Part shown: piece by piece, positions 9,973 to 22,969 of the stretch
Numbering within the stretch: position 1 is the stretch's first letter
How the letters are laid out: each line of letters starts with the position of its first letter
Source: Megascapheus bottae
Lineage: Eukaryota; Chordata; Mammalia; Rodentia; Geomyidae
DNA length: 64,000 bases
Direction: 5' to 3'
NCBI GenBank assembly: GCA_024803745.1
Contig: JANJXV010000043.1
Span: forward strand, 149,001 to 213,000
The notes under the pieces: generated by a model
What the model was told of the DNA's origin: nothing
Seen by the model: only the letters and a program-made list of their open reading frames with translations
Database searches by the model: none
Made by a program: the position numbers and the translations under genes

Positions 9973-11766
9973 GAGCAAGATTAATACTAAACACGATTAT
10001 AGTTTTTCAGATATAACCAACCAAGACCTCTGTAGCTGGCAGACTCTAGATGTTCACGAGTTTTGATTGGTGTTATCACTCTTTCTTTTCGTGCAGTTAC
10101 TGACTAGTCTAATTTTTCACTGATAAGCAATTTATATTCAAAACAATAAGCCTCTCAATCCAATCTCTATTGTCTTTAAGTCCCTCTGAGCCTAGAGGAT
10201 AATTAAACACCTAGATATACAATGTTGCTCAACAGCCATCAAGTGTAGATCCATGCAGTATAAGGGTTGAAAGAGGAGCAGAGGTCCAGAGATAGAAAAA
10301 TAGAATGAGAGAGGTCAGGGGGTAAGTAGGTAGAGTATTTGGAAAGTATTAGAATAAAACTTATGTGTTGCTGCGCGACTAGCTCTTAGGCCAACCAGTG
10401 GCCTCACTGTGGACCATGGGATGGATCTGCGAGCTTCTGTCTGAGCGCGGTTGGCAGACATTTTCCTGTGCTGCTTCCAGGGGCGGCCCCAAGCCAAGGG
10501 TCTTGGGATTGAGAGTTTCAGGACCTCTCAGCAGGACCAGCAGGAGGCCCCTCTGTTCCCAGGGGCGGGGCCCAGCTGGGGGTGTGGGCTCCAAGGGCGG
10601 AGACGCGCCTTTTTGGTTTCTAGAAGGGGAGCTTGGCTGCTGGTTGGCCCTTCAGATCCCTGCTGTGTCCCTGCTTTGTCAGAGTCTGTGACTGTGGAGG
10701 CGGCCCTCGGTGGTGTCTTCCTCAGGGTTTCCAGCTGGAGGATGCCCCGCTCGAGAATTGAGGGGGGGCAGATGCAGGCTCATATTTACCCGCCCCCCTA
10801 CCCACTTTTGTAAGGCAGGGTCTCAAAGCCCTCCATCTCCAGATGCAGTGGCCTGGGTGAGGAGCCTGGTGGGCGGGTGGGAGCTGGGACAGCTCCGCCT
10901 CCCCTGGTGGGGTGCTGAGTCTTATGGTCCGCCTGCTTGTCAGTCTCCAGTCAGAGGGCTGGGGGTTGAGCCTGTTGGGCGGGTGGGAGTTGGGACAGCC
11001 CCGCTTCCCTTGATGGGGTGCTGGGTCTTATGGGTAGCCCGCCTGTCAATCTCCAGTCAATGGCCTGAGGGAGGGGGCTGTTGAGGGGAGGGACAGGATT
11101 CTAAATTCCTTGCCCCCCTGCTCCCGCCAGTCTTTCTCGGGGCGGGGTGTTGGGATCTGAGTTAAGTTCTATTGCTTGGCACCCGCTCCGCTTTCCCGAT
11201 GTGTTTGGGGACGCGCTGTATTACTCACGCCGCTGGGTCCATCTGCGGGTGTTCCACGGTGGTGGGGAGTCTTTCACTCCCCTCGGGTCTCCGCTGAAGC
11301 CTGTGTTCTGCGTCTGGGTCCCGCTGCTTGCTGTCTGGTTCCGCGTCTGGGTTCCGCTGCTTCCGCCGTTCGCTGGCCCGGTTCTGTGCTGGTTTCTGCA
11401 GCCGTTGGGTTCCCAACCTGGTGCCCTCCACTGCTGCCACTTTTCGTGGATTAGAGCCGTGCCCGCCCCCGCTTTCCCCGCGTGGAGCCGGCGCCAGCTC
11501 AAGCCGCTTTTTGCAGGTTGGTCTGGTGTGGCTTTCCGCGGCTTTGGGCGAGAGGTGAGGGAGGGGTCCTCGCGTTCTGAATTCTTTAGGGAAATTTGGA
11601 TGTGAGCTTTATCTGGATTTCTTTTCCGGTTTGAGTCCTTCAACGTTGCTTTTTGAGTTTGTTGTCGTGGATTTCTTTAGAAAGTTGGCTCGTGGGACTC
11701 CCTGGTTCTCTCTTTTTGTCGGAGAAAGCTAAGCAGCGTCCCTATTGTCTCGGCGCCATCTTCCTT
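9973..11766 (-). mobile_element. Solo L1 5' UTR (no ORFs, no 3' end)
   Basis: This is homologous over its length to 2134-3952 and 40815-42640. The 5' end is complete, with the YY1-like motif at 11753-11764. L1 homology stops 11 bases before where the ORF1 ATG would be, leaving ORF1, ORF2 and the 3' UTR absent. It keeps the GC box (10562-10572), the tandem units (10846-10947, 10948-11053 and a third start at 11054) and high CpG. A 13-bp deletion near 10341 distinguishes it. No poly(A) or target duplication is visible at the internal break. A later deletion or recombination is as likely as an unusual insertion. Confidence 0.9.
11753..11764 (-). promoter_or_regulatory. YY1-like site at solo L1 5' UTR terminus
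   Basis: The same GGAAGATGGCGC string as at 3939-3950, in sense at the first bases of the leader. Transcription from it would run toward lower coordinates. Confidence 0.65.
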
Positions 11767-14700
11767 CTTTCTGTCTTACTTATTTCTATACTTCTGTCTC
11801 TACCATGCACCATTCTGCATGGCATATAATATGATCTGGATGTAAATTTGTAGAATAATTAAGCCAGTGAATGTCAAATGTCATCACCTGCTGTGCATTT
11901 CTGTTGGCTTCCTACCTTCCTTTCCTTCCAGTTGAGATCAAATTCTGTATTAGTATTATTTGTAAAACGGCTCGTGGTGAATACTTCTTGCTTCTGGCTC
12001 TTACGTGATAGATTTGGATAGCAAATATATAGATGAATTTATGAAACACATATTTTCATAGAAAAAAGTCTACCTTTGGTTAAGGTAAATACATTTTTTG
12101 ACTTTAGTATCCTCAATTTCTTCGTCTTTAAAGCAGATGATAATTTATTGAATCTGGAAAAGCGAACATTACTTTCACCTGCATTTGTGATATCACCATA
12201 TATTCTGTTTCTGAACGGATAAAAATTTGTTTCCTCTGAAATATAAATAAGTTTCATCCATTAAGTCTCAATAAATTTAAACATCAAACATCCTGGATTT
12301 AAAATAACCTGGCATTATTCAGAGTCATTATTTAAGAGGAAATTGACCCAAAGTACCAAAGGAAAGACTTATATGAAATGTGGAATTTCAAAGCCTACGG
12401 GAAGGGAAGATAGTGGAGAAGGTAAAGAAACCATGTCAATCTCAAATGTTTTGATTATTGGAGGCAACGTATAGATAAAATCAATTACCCTAGAATGAAA
12501 ACCAGAAGACAGGCAGAAGTATGGATAAACAAAACTCTACACCCTGTAAATAGAATAGTTGCCACCAAACACTGCCTGACAGTGACCTAGAAAACAGGCC
12601 ACATATAAGGGACATTTCAATTATTTGAAATCAACCAAAAATCTATGTCAAAAATCCAATTTGAAATTTGAAAAGAAGAATGGGAAAAAGAAGTGTGTGT
12701 GTTTGGAGGGAGGTGGTGAGGTCTAGTGCACTAGCTACATGGCTCTTCTCCAAAGAACCCTTAAAAACACACATCGCGTACATGCAGAACAAAGGATTTT
12801 TCCATATAAGAGAACTTCGTTACTAATACAGCCAGCTAGACACAGGTACTTCCTAAGCTAACTTTTACTAAACAGTAACACAGGTCTTGCTGTGACCTCT
12901 CAGATTAAGAACAAGGTTCATTTGTCAGTCCAGTAAGTTGCTAAGGGCAGTGGTGCAAAACGTGAGTGCAGAGCTGTGTAAGCCTGGGTTGAACTATAGC
13001 ACGGGGTTTTGCACAACTGATCAAAGCTGGCTTCTGATAAAACTTCATAATTCCATGTAGGTATCTGTGGATAAAAGTGAGATTGTCTAAAAAAATGTAC
13101 CTTGGTCAGGCCTGCAGATACATCTCTGTTCATTTCTAAAATACAAAGAAGACGCAATGCCTATTGTTCTTGCCTCTCGTTTGATTTGACTTAGGTTTTG
13201 AATATGTCATCATTCTTACTTTACTGGGGATGACACTGAAAGTGTCTGATGTTTTAACAGCCATATTTTTCTTTTTAAAGTAAAAAGCAAATTGTATAAG
13301 ATGCTGAAAGAAGACCAGACCCACTTCAGAAGAATCAGAAGACAATTTTACATTGGGCCCCATCCCTTTATATTATAGAAAGGAAAGGAATTATAAATTT
13401 AATTCAAATAGGAATCTAATAAAAATCTAGCTCTTTCAGAAGAATTTTCTATTAATCACTTATGCTAGAAGATGGCCTATTTGAAGATTAATAGACTATG
13501 GAGAAACATGTGCCAGGGATCCCGGGAACTTTAGGACATTTATAATTGCACCCATTTTTCTCAATCTAGTGCCAGATGATGTGTGTAAAGGTGATACCCA
13601 TGGAGCCATGATCAAGATTAGATGAGTAACTCAGTATGTGAGTTGAGCTTTGCGGTGCATCTCTTCCACTGTATATTTCTTAATTTGAGGAAGGACATTA
13701 ATAATATAGCCATCTGCTTCTTTTAAAAGTACTAATGATTTTCAGATAAGCTAAACAGCAATATATTTATGTTCGTAATAATAATAATGAGAACATATAC
13801 TTTCACAAATGAATCATAGGAACTATCCAGAAGAGGATGCTGCCCATAATTCTTGCCCTTGAAATTTTCAATTGCAATGCTTCTATATAAATATCCATAC
13901 GTCTAGTAAGCATTAGCGTTTATAAGTTAATTATTATGGAAATCTGAAATAGAGCCAGGAAAGGTTTATCCATGAGCCAAATCTAGCTTGTTAGACCTTT
14001 GGTTTAACAAACAATTGAATCTCATTAGAAGAAAGACACATTCTTGTACTTTATGTAACTTCTTTTGTGCTATCAGGACAGGAAATGCCATCTTAGAGCC
14101 TCAATACATGTCATTTTGCCTTACAGAAAGCATTGTTCCTTCTTAGATGAGACTATAGTGCTTCAATTCAACATTTTTAATCACCAATAGAGCCTATGGA
14201 TCTTACTTCTGACATAAATCAACTAATCTTGATTTCACCTTTTTTATTTATCAGCTCCACTACTACTCTAATTTAGTTACTAGATATTTGTATGTACATT
14301 AGTGCAAGGTTTTCTTATCCAGTGTCCTTCAGTCTCATTATAATCAGTTCTATTCCAGTATTCATGACATGAATAAGTACAGATATACAATGCCCACCCC
14401 TCTTTCTAAGAGTTCAAGAAGGCTGGCTAATGTCATTAGTGTCTTCATAGTCTGAAATTTAAGTTAGCCTTAATCAAAGTTCCAAATGAATTCAGGGCAC
14501 TCTATAGTCCACCTGTGCATATCACAGACAGAGATATTTATAAATTATGTGTGGTCATAACAAATATTTTTGATAGAAATATTATCCAGACTTTAAGGTA
14601 GCTGCAATGGGATGAGAAAGTTACTACATAAATAATCTTAGTAAATGATAGTTCAATAGGATTGTCTGCTAGTGACTCAGCAAATTAGTTTGTAGCATGT

Positions 14701-15234
14701 ATGGCTGATATGATAAATTCTGTCGAAGATGATTGCATACATTTTACATTCTATGGTTATCATGTACCTAGAACAGACCTCATATACATTGTCATTCAGT
14801 ACACACTGGATATGACAGGGTGTGAGTAAATAGAACCTTCCTTCTACAGAGGAACAAGATATCAAGGTGTACCCTACAGGTCATGCAATCATTCATTTAC
14901 ATAATGTTTTAAAATAGTCATTTATTAAGTGGATTTACAGCAATTAGTTTAGATGCTATGGACTATCTAATCTACCACCACTATTTAGCTTTGGAAGAAC
15001 AGCAACAAAACAATTATCAATAACATCCAAACTAAGGTTGTGATTGTTTTCCAATAAAACTATATTTACCCATAAATAAGAAGTCAGATCCGACCTTCAG
15101 GTTATATTTTACGAAATTATATTTTAACAGTGTATGAATGGCTATTCTACTTATTTACAAGTCAGATCCTTCTCTGTAGATATCAGTTTATGATATTTGT
15201 ATGTACCCTAAGTACATTCTACCATGTTATCTAT
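11767..15234. other. Unassigned AT-rich sequence
   Basis: 3.5 kb with no recognisable gene or young repeat. Open frames are short and without motif. Confidence 0.5.
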
Positions 15235-17300
15235 CTAGTTCATTAGCTCATTTTAAATTAAAAATAATTAATGTGTTTAGCTCTCTAAATTGTTTATATG
15301 TTCTGTATAGTGATCACTTATCAGCTAAGTAGTTTGCAAATACATATCCTCATTCTGTAGATCACTGTTTATTCCTTTAGATAATTTCCTTTGCTGTGCA
15401 AAAGATTCTTAGTACGTTTTTGTTACCTATGACCCTGAGATGCTATCTAAAACGTCATTGGTAACATCACTATTTTAAACAATGCTGTTGTGTTTTCTCA
15501 CATCGTCTGATGATCTCAGGATTTGCATTTAGGCCTTTGATCCATTTTGGTTGACTTCTGTGTGGATAAGAGGTGGGATCTGGCTGCATTATTCTTCATG
15601 TGTGTATAAGTGATCTTAGCATCATTTGGTGTAAGACTGTCTTTCCTTTACATTCTTTTTTTTAAATTAATTTTATCATCCAGGTGAAGTAAGGCGGGTT
15701 TATAGCTTCATACATAAGGCAATGAGTATATTTCTTGTTGAACATTGTTACATCCTCCTTCGTATTTCTCCCACATTACTTCTCCTCAGCCTCCCTCCAA
15801 GTTGTAAAGCTCATTTCCAGCATATTTTGGATATAGTTGTTGCACTGCCTTGCCAGTTGTCCTTTGTCTTGTCATTTTCTTGTGCTCTTTCCCTTCCCCA
15901 ATTCAGATAAACATATACATAAGACCCAGGGACTAAAATCAAATACAGTAACAACCGGGGATAAAACAAATGAAATAAATGAATAACTTCACACAGTACC
16001 TCAAAACAACAACAAAAACCTCTCGTTTCCATATCTTGGGGTTCATTTTGCTTAGCCTCATCTTACATGGTCATGTATACATAGCTATTGAGCTATCCTC
16101 TTCTAGGACTATCCTAGACATATACTAATTATTACAAATGAGCGAAACCATGGAGTCTATGTTCCTTTGGGTCTGGCTTATTTCACTTAATATAATTTTT
16201 TTCCAAGTCTTTCTATTTCCTTGTGAATGGGGCTATGTTGCTCTTTCTGATGGAAAAATTGAATTCCACTGTGCACGTACACCATATTTTCTTGATCTAT
16301 TCTTCTACTCAGGGGCATTTGGGTTGGTTCCATATCTTAGCTATGCTAAATAATGCAGTAATGAGCATAGTTGTGCTGATAGTGTGGCCTTGTTTGTGGT
16401 CTTTTGGGTAAATGCCTACGAGTGGGATTGCTGAATCATAGGGAATTTCTATGTTTAGTCTTTTGAGGAAACTCCATACTGCTTTCCAGAGTGGCTGAAT
16501 ACTGTTGGTGGCAGTAAACTTGTTCAATCACTATACATTCTTATAACTATAAAAACTCAGTCTGCTGTATGAAAGTGGATTAATTTCTGTTTTTTATTCT
16601 GTTCCACTAACCTATGTGTCCACTTTTTGCTAGTATCATGATGTTTCATTACTACAGCTTTTAGTATGAAATACAGTTGTGATACCACCAGATTTAGCCA
16701 CTTCCTTCTCCTCTTCTTCCTCTTTTCATCGTCTTTGTCCTTCTTTTCCTTTTCCCAGGATCACTATGGCTTTTCTGAGTTTTTATGCTTCTGTATAGGG
16801 TGTATTTTCATTTTTATGTCCTCCAGAGATCTTGTCATCAGTGTTTTATAATTTGCATCTTCATTTCCTTGGGTTAATTTAATCCTGATTATTTTAATTT
16901 TATGGCTATTATGAATGGGATCATTTTGATGCCTTTTCAGTAAATTCATTATAAATGTTTAAAATGTAAGTCTTTTGTGTGCTGATTTGACATCCTGCTA
17001 CTGCACAGAATTCATTAATCTATTCCAAGAGTTTTTTGATGAAGTATTTAGGTTTTTCTATGTATAAAACCTTGTCATTTTCAAACAAGGATAATTCAAT
17101 TCATTCTTCCCTATCTGTATGCACAAGTTTCTCCTTTTTTTTGCCTACGTACTCTATCTAACACTTTGGTGCAATGTTAGTAAATATGATAGAAAGTCTT
17201 GTTCATGAATTCAGAAGAAATAGATGAGATTTTTTCCCAGCTCAGTATAGTATTAGCAATGAGTTTTTCATAGGCAGTATTTAGTAGTTTTTTATGTTCC
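15235..17300 (-). mobile_element. Old L1 ORF2 remnant, split by a younger L1
   Basis: The two outer pieces, 15235-15657 and 16543 to about 17300, both read as antisense of degraded L1 ORF2. The left piece matches the ORF2 region with ttgctgtgcaaaagattctt and cctttgatccattttgg. The right piece continues the same ORF2 order upstream (ctgttccactaacctatgtg, then the region around the RT thumb and a TCTAACACTTTGGTGCAATG stretch). No usable frame remains. Divergence is much greater than in the young L1s. Confidence 0.75.
15649..16542 (-). mobile_element. Diverged truncated L1 nested in older L1
   Basis: The body is 15658-16533. It begins with a T-run, then an older-type 3' UTR without the G-rich tract of the young family, then ORF2 C-terminal coding remnants (16309-16527 minus: [29 protein letters not shown]). 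TACATTCTT at 15649-15657 and again at 16534-16542 is the likely target duplication and joins the two halves of the older L1. Confidence 0.8.
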
Positions 17301-17525
17301 AGGACTAGGTCTTGAACTCAAGGCCTGGGCACAGCTCCTGGACGTTCCTGCTCAAGGCTGATGCGCTATCACTTGAGCTACACATCAACATCAGCTTTTT
17401 GGAGGTGTCATTTTCACTTTCCAGATTCTTGCTTCACCACAATGCTATCTGTGTAGCTGACATAATTTCCAATCTGAGTTTCTCAAGTAGCTTTCCCAGG
17501 GGCATATTTTTTATGGGATACCAGT
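17301..17525 (-). mobile_element. B1-ID dimeric SINE, old
   Basis: On the plus strand the text runs ggtcttgaactcaaggcctgg, then gatgcgctatcacttgagct, then tttctcaagtagct. This is the reverse complement of the right tRNA-like unit followed by a degraded B1 half. Confidence 0.6.
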
Positions 17526-18359
17526 TTGATGGCTGCTTGGGCTTTGTTTATACAGACACAGGAAAGTACAGCTTCTGTGCCTTCTTCATTTTTTATTGAT
17601 ATTAGCAGTACAGGTATGCCTCAGTCATCTAGACCGAAGCAGTTCATGAAGGAGCATGACATGGAAGCTTCCACAAGTCTGTGTCCTCACCTCCATAGAG
17701 CCAAGACCTGACAGAATGAGTAGCACTGTGTCATTGAAAGAAATTCACCTCAAACATTGAGCTGTATCCAGTGTTATCTTTGAAAGAAGTTCTAACCACC
17801 CTCTCCTGAATGGTATGCACAAAGACACCCGTGTAACAGATGCCGAATCACTCACACAAATGCTGATGATAGTTTTCAGACACCTCAGACTGGGTAATTC
17901 TGACTACCATTTGTTCCAGTCCAAGGACTTTAAGGCCAGAAGCAAATGCCTTTTCAATTTCTTCTGATTAATGTCCCTCCACAGAATATCTGCCATTTCT
18001 AGAGGCTCCTCATGCTATTCTCCAAGGCAAACCTACCCTGAACTGATTTGCAAAGCAAATGGGTTGTGTTAAATAAGCACTATTAGATTTTTAAAGTACT
18101 TGAAATTTGCTGGTCCTCACTGCTGGACATTAAATATTAGATTTCTGAAGCAGATACATCAAATAAAAATTTCCCTCATTTCTTTTCTAAGTCTGGATTC
18201 ATTAAGTAAGGTAATGGCATCAGTGTATTGATTTGATCAATAAGGTGCCTAATTATATAAATGTCACATAGTACAAATTAAGTCAATTTGGAAAAATTTC
18301 CATAGAATTCCCGAGAGATCCAAGATCAAACTTCTCTCTTTCTTTCTTCATTTCTTTCT
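17526..18359. other. Unassigned sequence
   Basis: No gene or clear repeat is recognised in these 830 bases. Confidence 0.45.
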
Positions 18360-18945
18360 TTTTTCTTGTTGTTGTGGGGCTTGGACTCTGGGCCTGGTCA
18401 TTGTCCCTGGGATCTTCAGCTTAAGGCTACTTCCCTACTCTTTGAGCTTCAGTGCCACTTCTGGTTTTCTAGGGGTTAATTAGAGATAAGAGTGTAATGG
18501 TCTTCAGGGGGGGTGGAAAATATTCTAAAACTATATAGTGGTGATATTTTTAAAATACTAAAAGTGATTACATTGTACACTTGACATGAGTGGCTTGTAT
18601 GGATGTATATGATTTATATGACAATAAAGCTACAGAGAGGAAAGAATTTATCCTAAAGTATCTGCTCTAGAAAACAAGACTATAGATGTGACATTGATTT
18701 GTTATAACACTGAGATAGTAAGTTGCTTCTCATTGTAATTTAAAGCTAGCACTTTGCCATCTCATCATGGCCCAATTTCTAGACAACATCTAGTGTTTAT
18801 CAATCTATATTCTCTTGTCCTCCATGTTTTGTTGGCTCCTCCCCACAATAAACCTTTTTCACTCATGAAAAAAAGTATAATAGTCTTTAGTTCCCAGCCT
18901 GGCTTTGAACCATGATCCTCAGGCATGAGCCACCCCCCACCCAGA
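18360..18945 (-). mobile_element. B1-ID dimeric SINE split by a retro-insertion
   Basis: The right-unit part is 18360-18507 (ggggcttggactctgggcct ... ccacttctggttttctag ... ttaattagagataag). The B1 part resumes at 18874-18945 (cagcctggctttgaaccatg). Between them is a 366-bp insert with its own A-tail. Confidence 0.65.
18491..18890 (+). mobile_element. Probable retrocopy (processed 3'-UTR-like) inside SINE
   Basis: The insert 18508-18873 is flanked by AGTGTAATGGTCTTCAG (18491-18507) and AGTATAATAGTCTTTAG (18874-18890): 14 of 17 bases match, and all differences are transitions. It has AATAAA at 18847-18852, and an A-run begins 16 bases later. This is the mark of an L1-mobilised transcript. Its first ~120 bases resemble the 3' end of an ancient L1 (tacattgtacacttgacatg, acaataaagct), so the source may be an mRNA whose 3' UTR held that relic. 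The parent gene is not identified. Confidence 0.5.
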
Positions 18946-18985
18946 TAAGATCAAATTCCCACTTAGTTAACATTAACAATCTTTT

Positions 18986-19173
18986 TTGCCAGTCCTGGGG
19001 CTTGAACTCAGGGCTTGAGCATTGTCCTTTGGCTTTCTCAAGGCTAGAGCTTTACCAGTTGAGCCACAGAACCATTTCAGGCTTTCTCTATGTATGTGGT
19101 ACCAGGGAATTGAAGCCAGGTCTTTGTGTAAGCTAGGCAAGTACTCTATCACAAGGCCAAACTCCCAGACCCT
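18986..19173 (-). mobile_element. ID-headed dimeric SINE (IDL-Geo type)
   Basis: On the plus strand, gccagtcctggggcttgaac through ccaaactcccagaccc is the reverse complement of the full dimer. The central linker tatgtatgtggtacc is kept. Confidence 0.8.
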
Positions 19174-20383
<1,210 letters not shown>

Positions 20384-20433
20384 TGTGTGTGTGTGTGTGT
20401 GTGCATGTGTGTGTGTTTGCGTGTGCGCACGTG
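20384..20433 (+). repeat. (TG)n microsatellite, interrupted
   Basis: A TG run followed by GCATGTG and GCGTGTGCGCACGTG interruptions, with Z-DNA-type alternating purine/pyrimidine. Confidence 0.9.
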
Positions 20434-20587
20434 TTGTAATTATATTCTTCCCGTTTAAGACAATTTCTTGATAGGTACTCAAAGCTGGCTTGGAATTCAG
20501 GATCCTACTGTCTCAAGACCCTAAAATGCAGGTGTCTATTCACTGCTTTGCATCTTTCTTTCAATGCTAAGTTTTCTGCCTGGAATA

Positions 20588-20705
20588 AAACTTGTGTGAA
20601 TTTAGACAAATTATATTGCTTCACTATGGTTTATGTTCCCCATTCTAATATGGAGAAAATGATATTATCTCCGAGGATTTTTCTGAGAAATTCAGGTTGT
20701 CATAT
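20588..20705 (+). mobile_element. MIR fragment
   Basis: The order is tgtgaatttagacaaatta, then cttcactatggtttatgt, then atatggagaaaatgat, then gatttttctgaga. This follows the MIR core (accttgggcaagt, cctcagtttcctcat, aaaatggagataata, ggattgttgtgagga) with divergence typical of this ancient family. Confidence 0.55.
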
Positions 20706-21847
20706 TTCCACTTTTGCTAGAGGACAGGCATATTACAAAAACTTTTAAAGCAATAGATGTGTTTCTTTTATAAGGATGGGCTAGACATTACAGCATTTTC
20801 TTTGTCTTTAGTTTTCATTTGCCAGAACAAGCTCAAAGTTTATAAAGATTACTCCAATTTGCATATCTGGGAATTAGAAACCTTATCTATTCAAAAAGTC
20901 TCAATTCAAATAACAAGCCTCACTGGTCAGGCTTTAATGGCCAAAGGAAACAAAGCTCTAGAACCATAGAATTTTTGGCAAAGTGTACAGAACACATCTG
21001 GCATTCATGAACTGAGAATGTCACATGAGGAGTGGGAAAAAATCTTGATTATAGAAGATGAAATTCTCATTTCTTCCAACAAATTTATTGATTCTTTTTA
21101 CTTCTGATCTTTTTCCACAATTTCCCACTCATTTTTCACAAAACAGAAAGCTCAGAGTACATTCAGAATAAAAACTGTTTCTTACGTCTACTTTCCTAAA
21201 AATTGTCAAGTCATCTCTCTCCCCCAGGACAGAATTGGCCAACAAATTTGAAAATTGGGTTTCATTTGTCTACCAACTGAAGAACTCAAGAACATACCCA
21301 TTAATCTGCCTACTATTTTTTATCATCTTTCTATGTATGGATAAATTTTCCATATGCCAGCCTACAATAGTCTATCATGAGAATATTTGATAGTTGTAGT
21401 ATGCATTCATTGTTTTATTCAAAACTACAGGCTAATGCTTAAAAGTACACACCAAGAGGCTCATATTGATTAAACACAAAGATAATAAAGATCATAAATC
21501 CCACACAATAAGCAAAGCAATAATAAAACTATATCAATTTAACCCTCCTAGTTACCATAGTCAACAAAATCTTATGTCAACAGATGAATCCTATTGTTTT
21601 TTCCAGAGTGAACACTTGGCTTTACCCATGAGAGGCTCTATATGGGGCAGAATAGAGTCCTATTTGACACTCAGTGGCTTTGGCAACTGGCATCACTGCT
21701 TAATGATCTATGCATCAATATTCTTCATTTGTCATTTACCGTTTCTAAATTATAAACAAGTCAAAGATTAGCAATTATCCAGTACTTTGGGCTTCAGTCA
21801 AAATACATTCACTGGGTATATTTGTCATACTTCAATTCCACAAGAGC
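20706..21847. other. Unassigned AT-rich sequence
   Basis: 1.1 kb with no gene or repeat recognised. Confidence 0.45.
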
Positions 21848-22058
21848 AGATAGAGATTTCTTTTTTTTTTAATTTATTTTTTATTGTATTTAATAAAAGG
21901 GTAATGTGATATTTGCCAGATAGAAGGTGCATTAATTCACATACATTGATACATTTCCACATGTCTTGGTCCCATTACCCTCCCCCCCCACCCCCCTCTT
22001 GGCTTTCCCCCCTTCCCTGTCCAATTTTAAGTAACCAAATACAAAGATAGAGATTTCT
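21848..22058 (-). mobile_element. L1 3'-UTR stub with perfect target duplication
   Basis: The body is 21862-22044 (183 bp). A T-run on the plus strand is followed by the 3'-UTR signature agatagaaggtgcattaatt and the C-rich tract 21979-22006. AGATAGAGATTTCT is repeated exactly at 21848-21861 and 22045-22058. Confidence 0.95.
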
Positions 22059-22084
22059 GAGTTAAACTTTCTGCAGTTTTTTTC

Positions 22085-22330
22085 TATTTTTGTAGCTTAT
22101 TATTTGGTTGTTATTATGAAGATGATGTACAGAGAGTTATGATGTCATAAGTTAGGTGAAGAGTACATTTCTCTTTGGATAAAGGCACCCTTTCATCTCT
22201 CCCTTTTTGTCTTCTTGTCCCTCACACAGGTTGTATAGCTCCTTTTCAACATAGTGTTTATTGAGTTCCATTGCCATTGCTTTTATTATTTTTAATAACA
22301 ACCACAAGACCACATTCTACTGCAGATAAA
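22085..22330 (-). mobile_element. Old L1 3'-UTR remnant (probable)
   Basis: It resembles the start of the older 3' UTR at 15660-15850 (atgatgtacagagagttatg; ttgtatagctccttttcaac; gagttccattgccattgct). Divergence is high. Confidence 0.4.
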
Positions 22331-22735
22331 TCATCCATCTCTAGTTAAATACATAGGAATCAGCCAGGAATGCAAAAATAAAATATATTTGTTCAATCCA
22401 AAAGAACAATTACAGTGTTGGCTTTCTAAGTGCAAACGTGATTACATAATGCCTTATTGGAGAGATTAAAATATATCTCTTATGTATCCATTCAAAATAT
22501 TATCAAAATTATCTTTCTCATTAAAAATCCATTATAGATCCAAGAGTAAAATTTTTGATTAAATATATGATTTTTAAAGGAGATGTGAAATACAGTGACA
22601 CAGAACATAACCCATCATCAAAGAAGTAGGAATCCAAGTTCAGTGCGTCTTTAAAGGGTGAAAGACATAATATACTGTATTAGTTAAGATGCAGGTGCTG
22701 CAAGTGAGATAAACTCATTCTGGAGTGCTCCCTGC

Positions 22736-22969
22736 AAAAGGATTGTGTGTGGGTGGAGTAGGAGGGTGGGAGTTTGGCCTAGTGGTAGAGTGCTTGCCTA
22801 GCAAGCATGAAGACCCGGGTTCAATTCCTCGGTACCACATACATAGAAAAAAGCTGGAAGTGGTGCTGAGGCTCAAGTGGTAGAGCTCTAGCCTTGAGAA
22901 AACCCAAGGACAGCGCTCAGGCCCTGAGCTCAGGCTCAGGACTGGCAAAAACAAAAAAAGGATGGTGTG
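22736..22969 (+). mobile_element. ID-headed dimeric SINE (IDL-Geo type), well preserved
   Basis: The body runs about 22768-22955. The A box TGGCCTAGTGG is at 22775-22785 and the B box GGTTCAATTCC at 22818-22828, so the Pol III promoter looks intact. After the accacatacatag linker comes the second tRNA-like unit (ggctcaagtggtagagct, tagccttgag) and an A-rich tail. The target duplication AAAAGGATTGTGTG / AAAAGGATGGTGTG is at 22736-22749 and 22956-22969. Confidence 0.92.

Noticed and set aside
22768..22850. tRNA gene suggested by A and B boxes
   Set aside because: It is the head of a dispersed SINE with linker, second unit, A-tail and target duplication. The stems of a true tRNA do not close.
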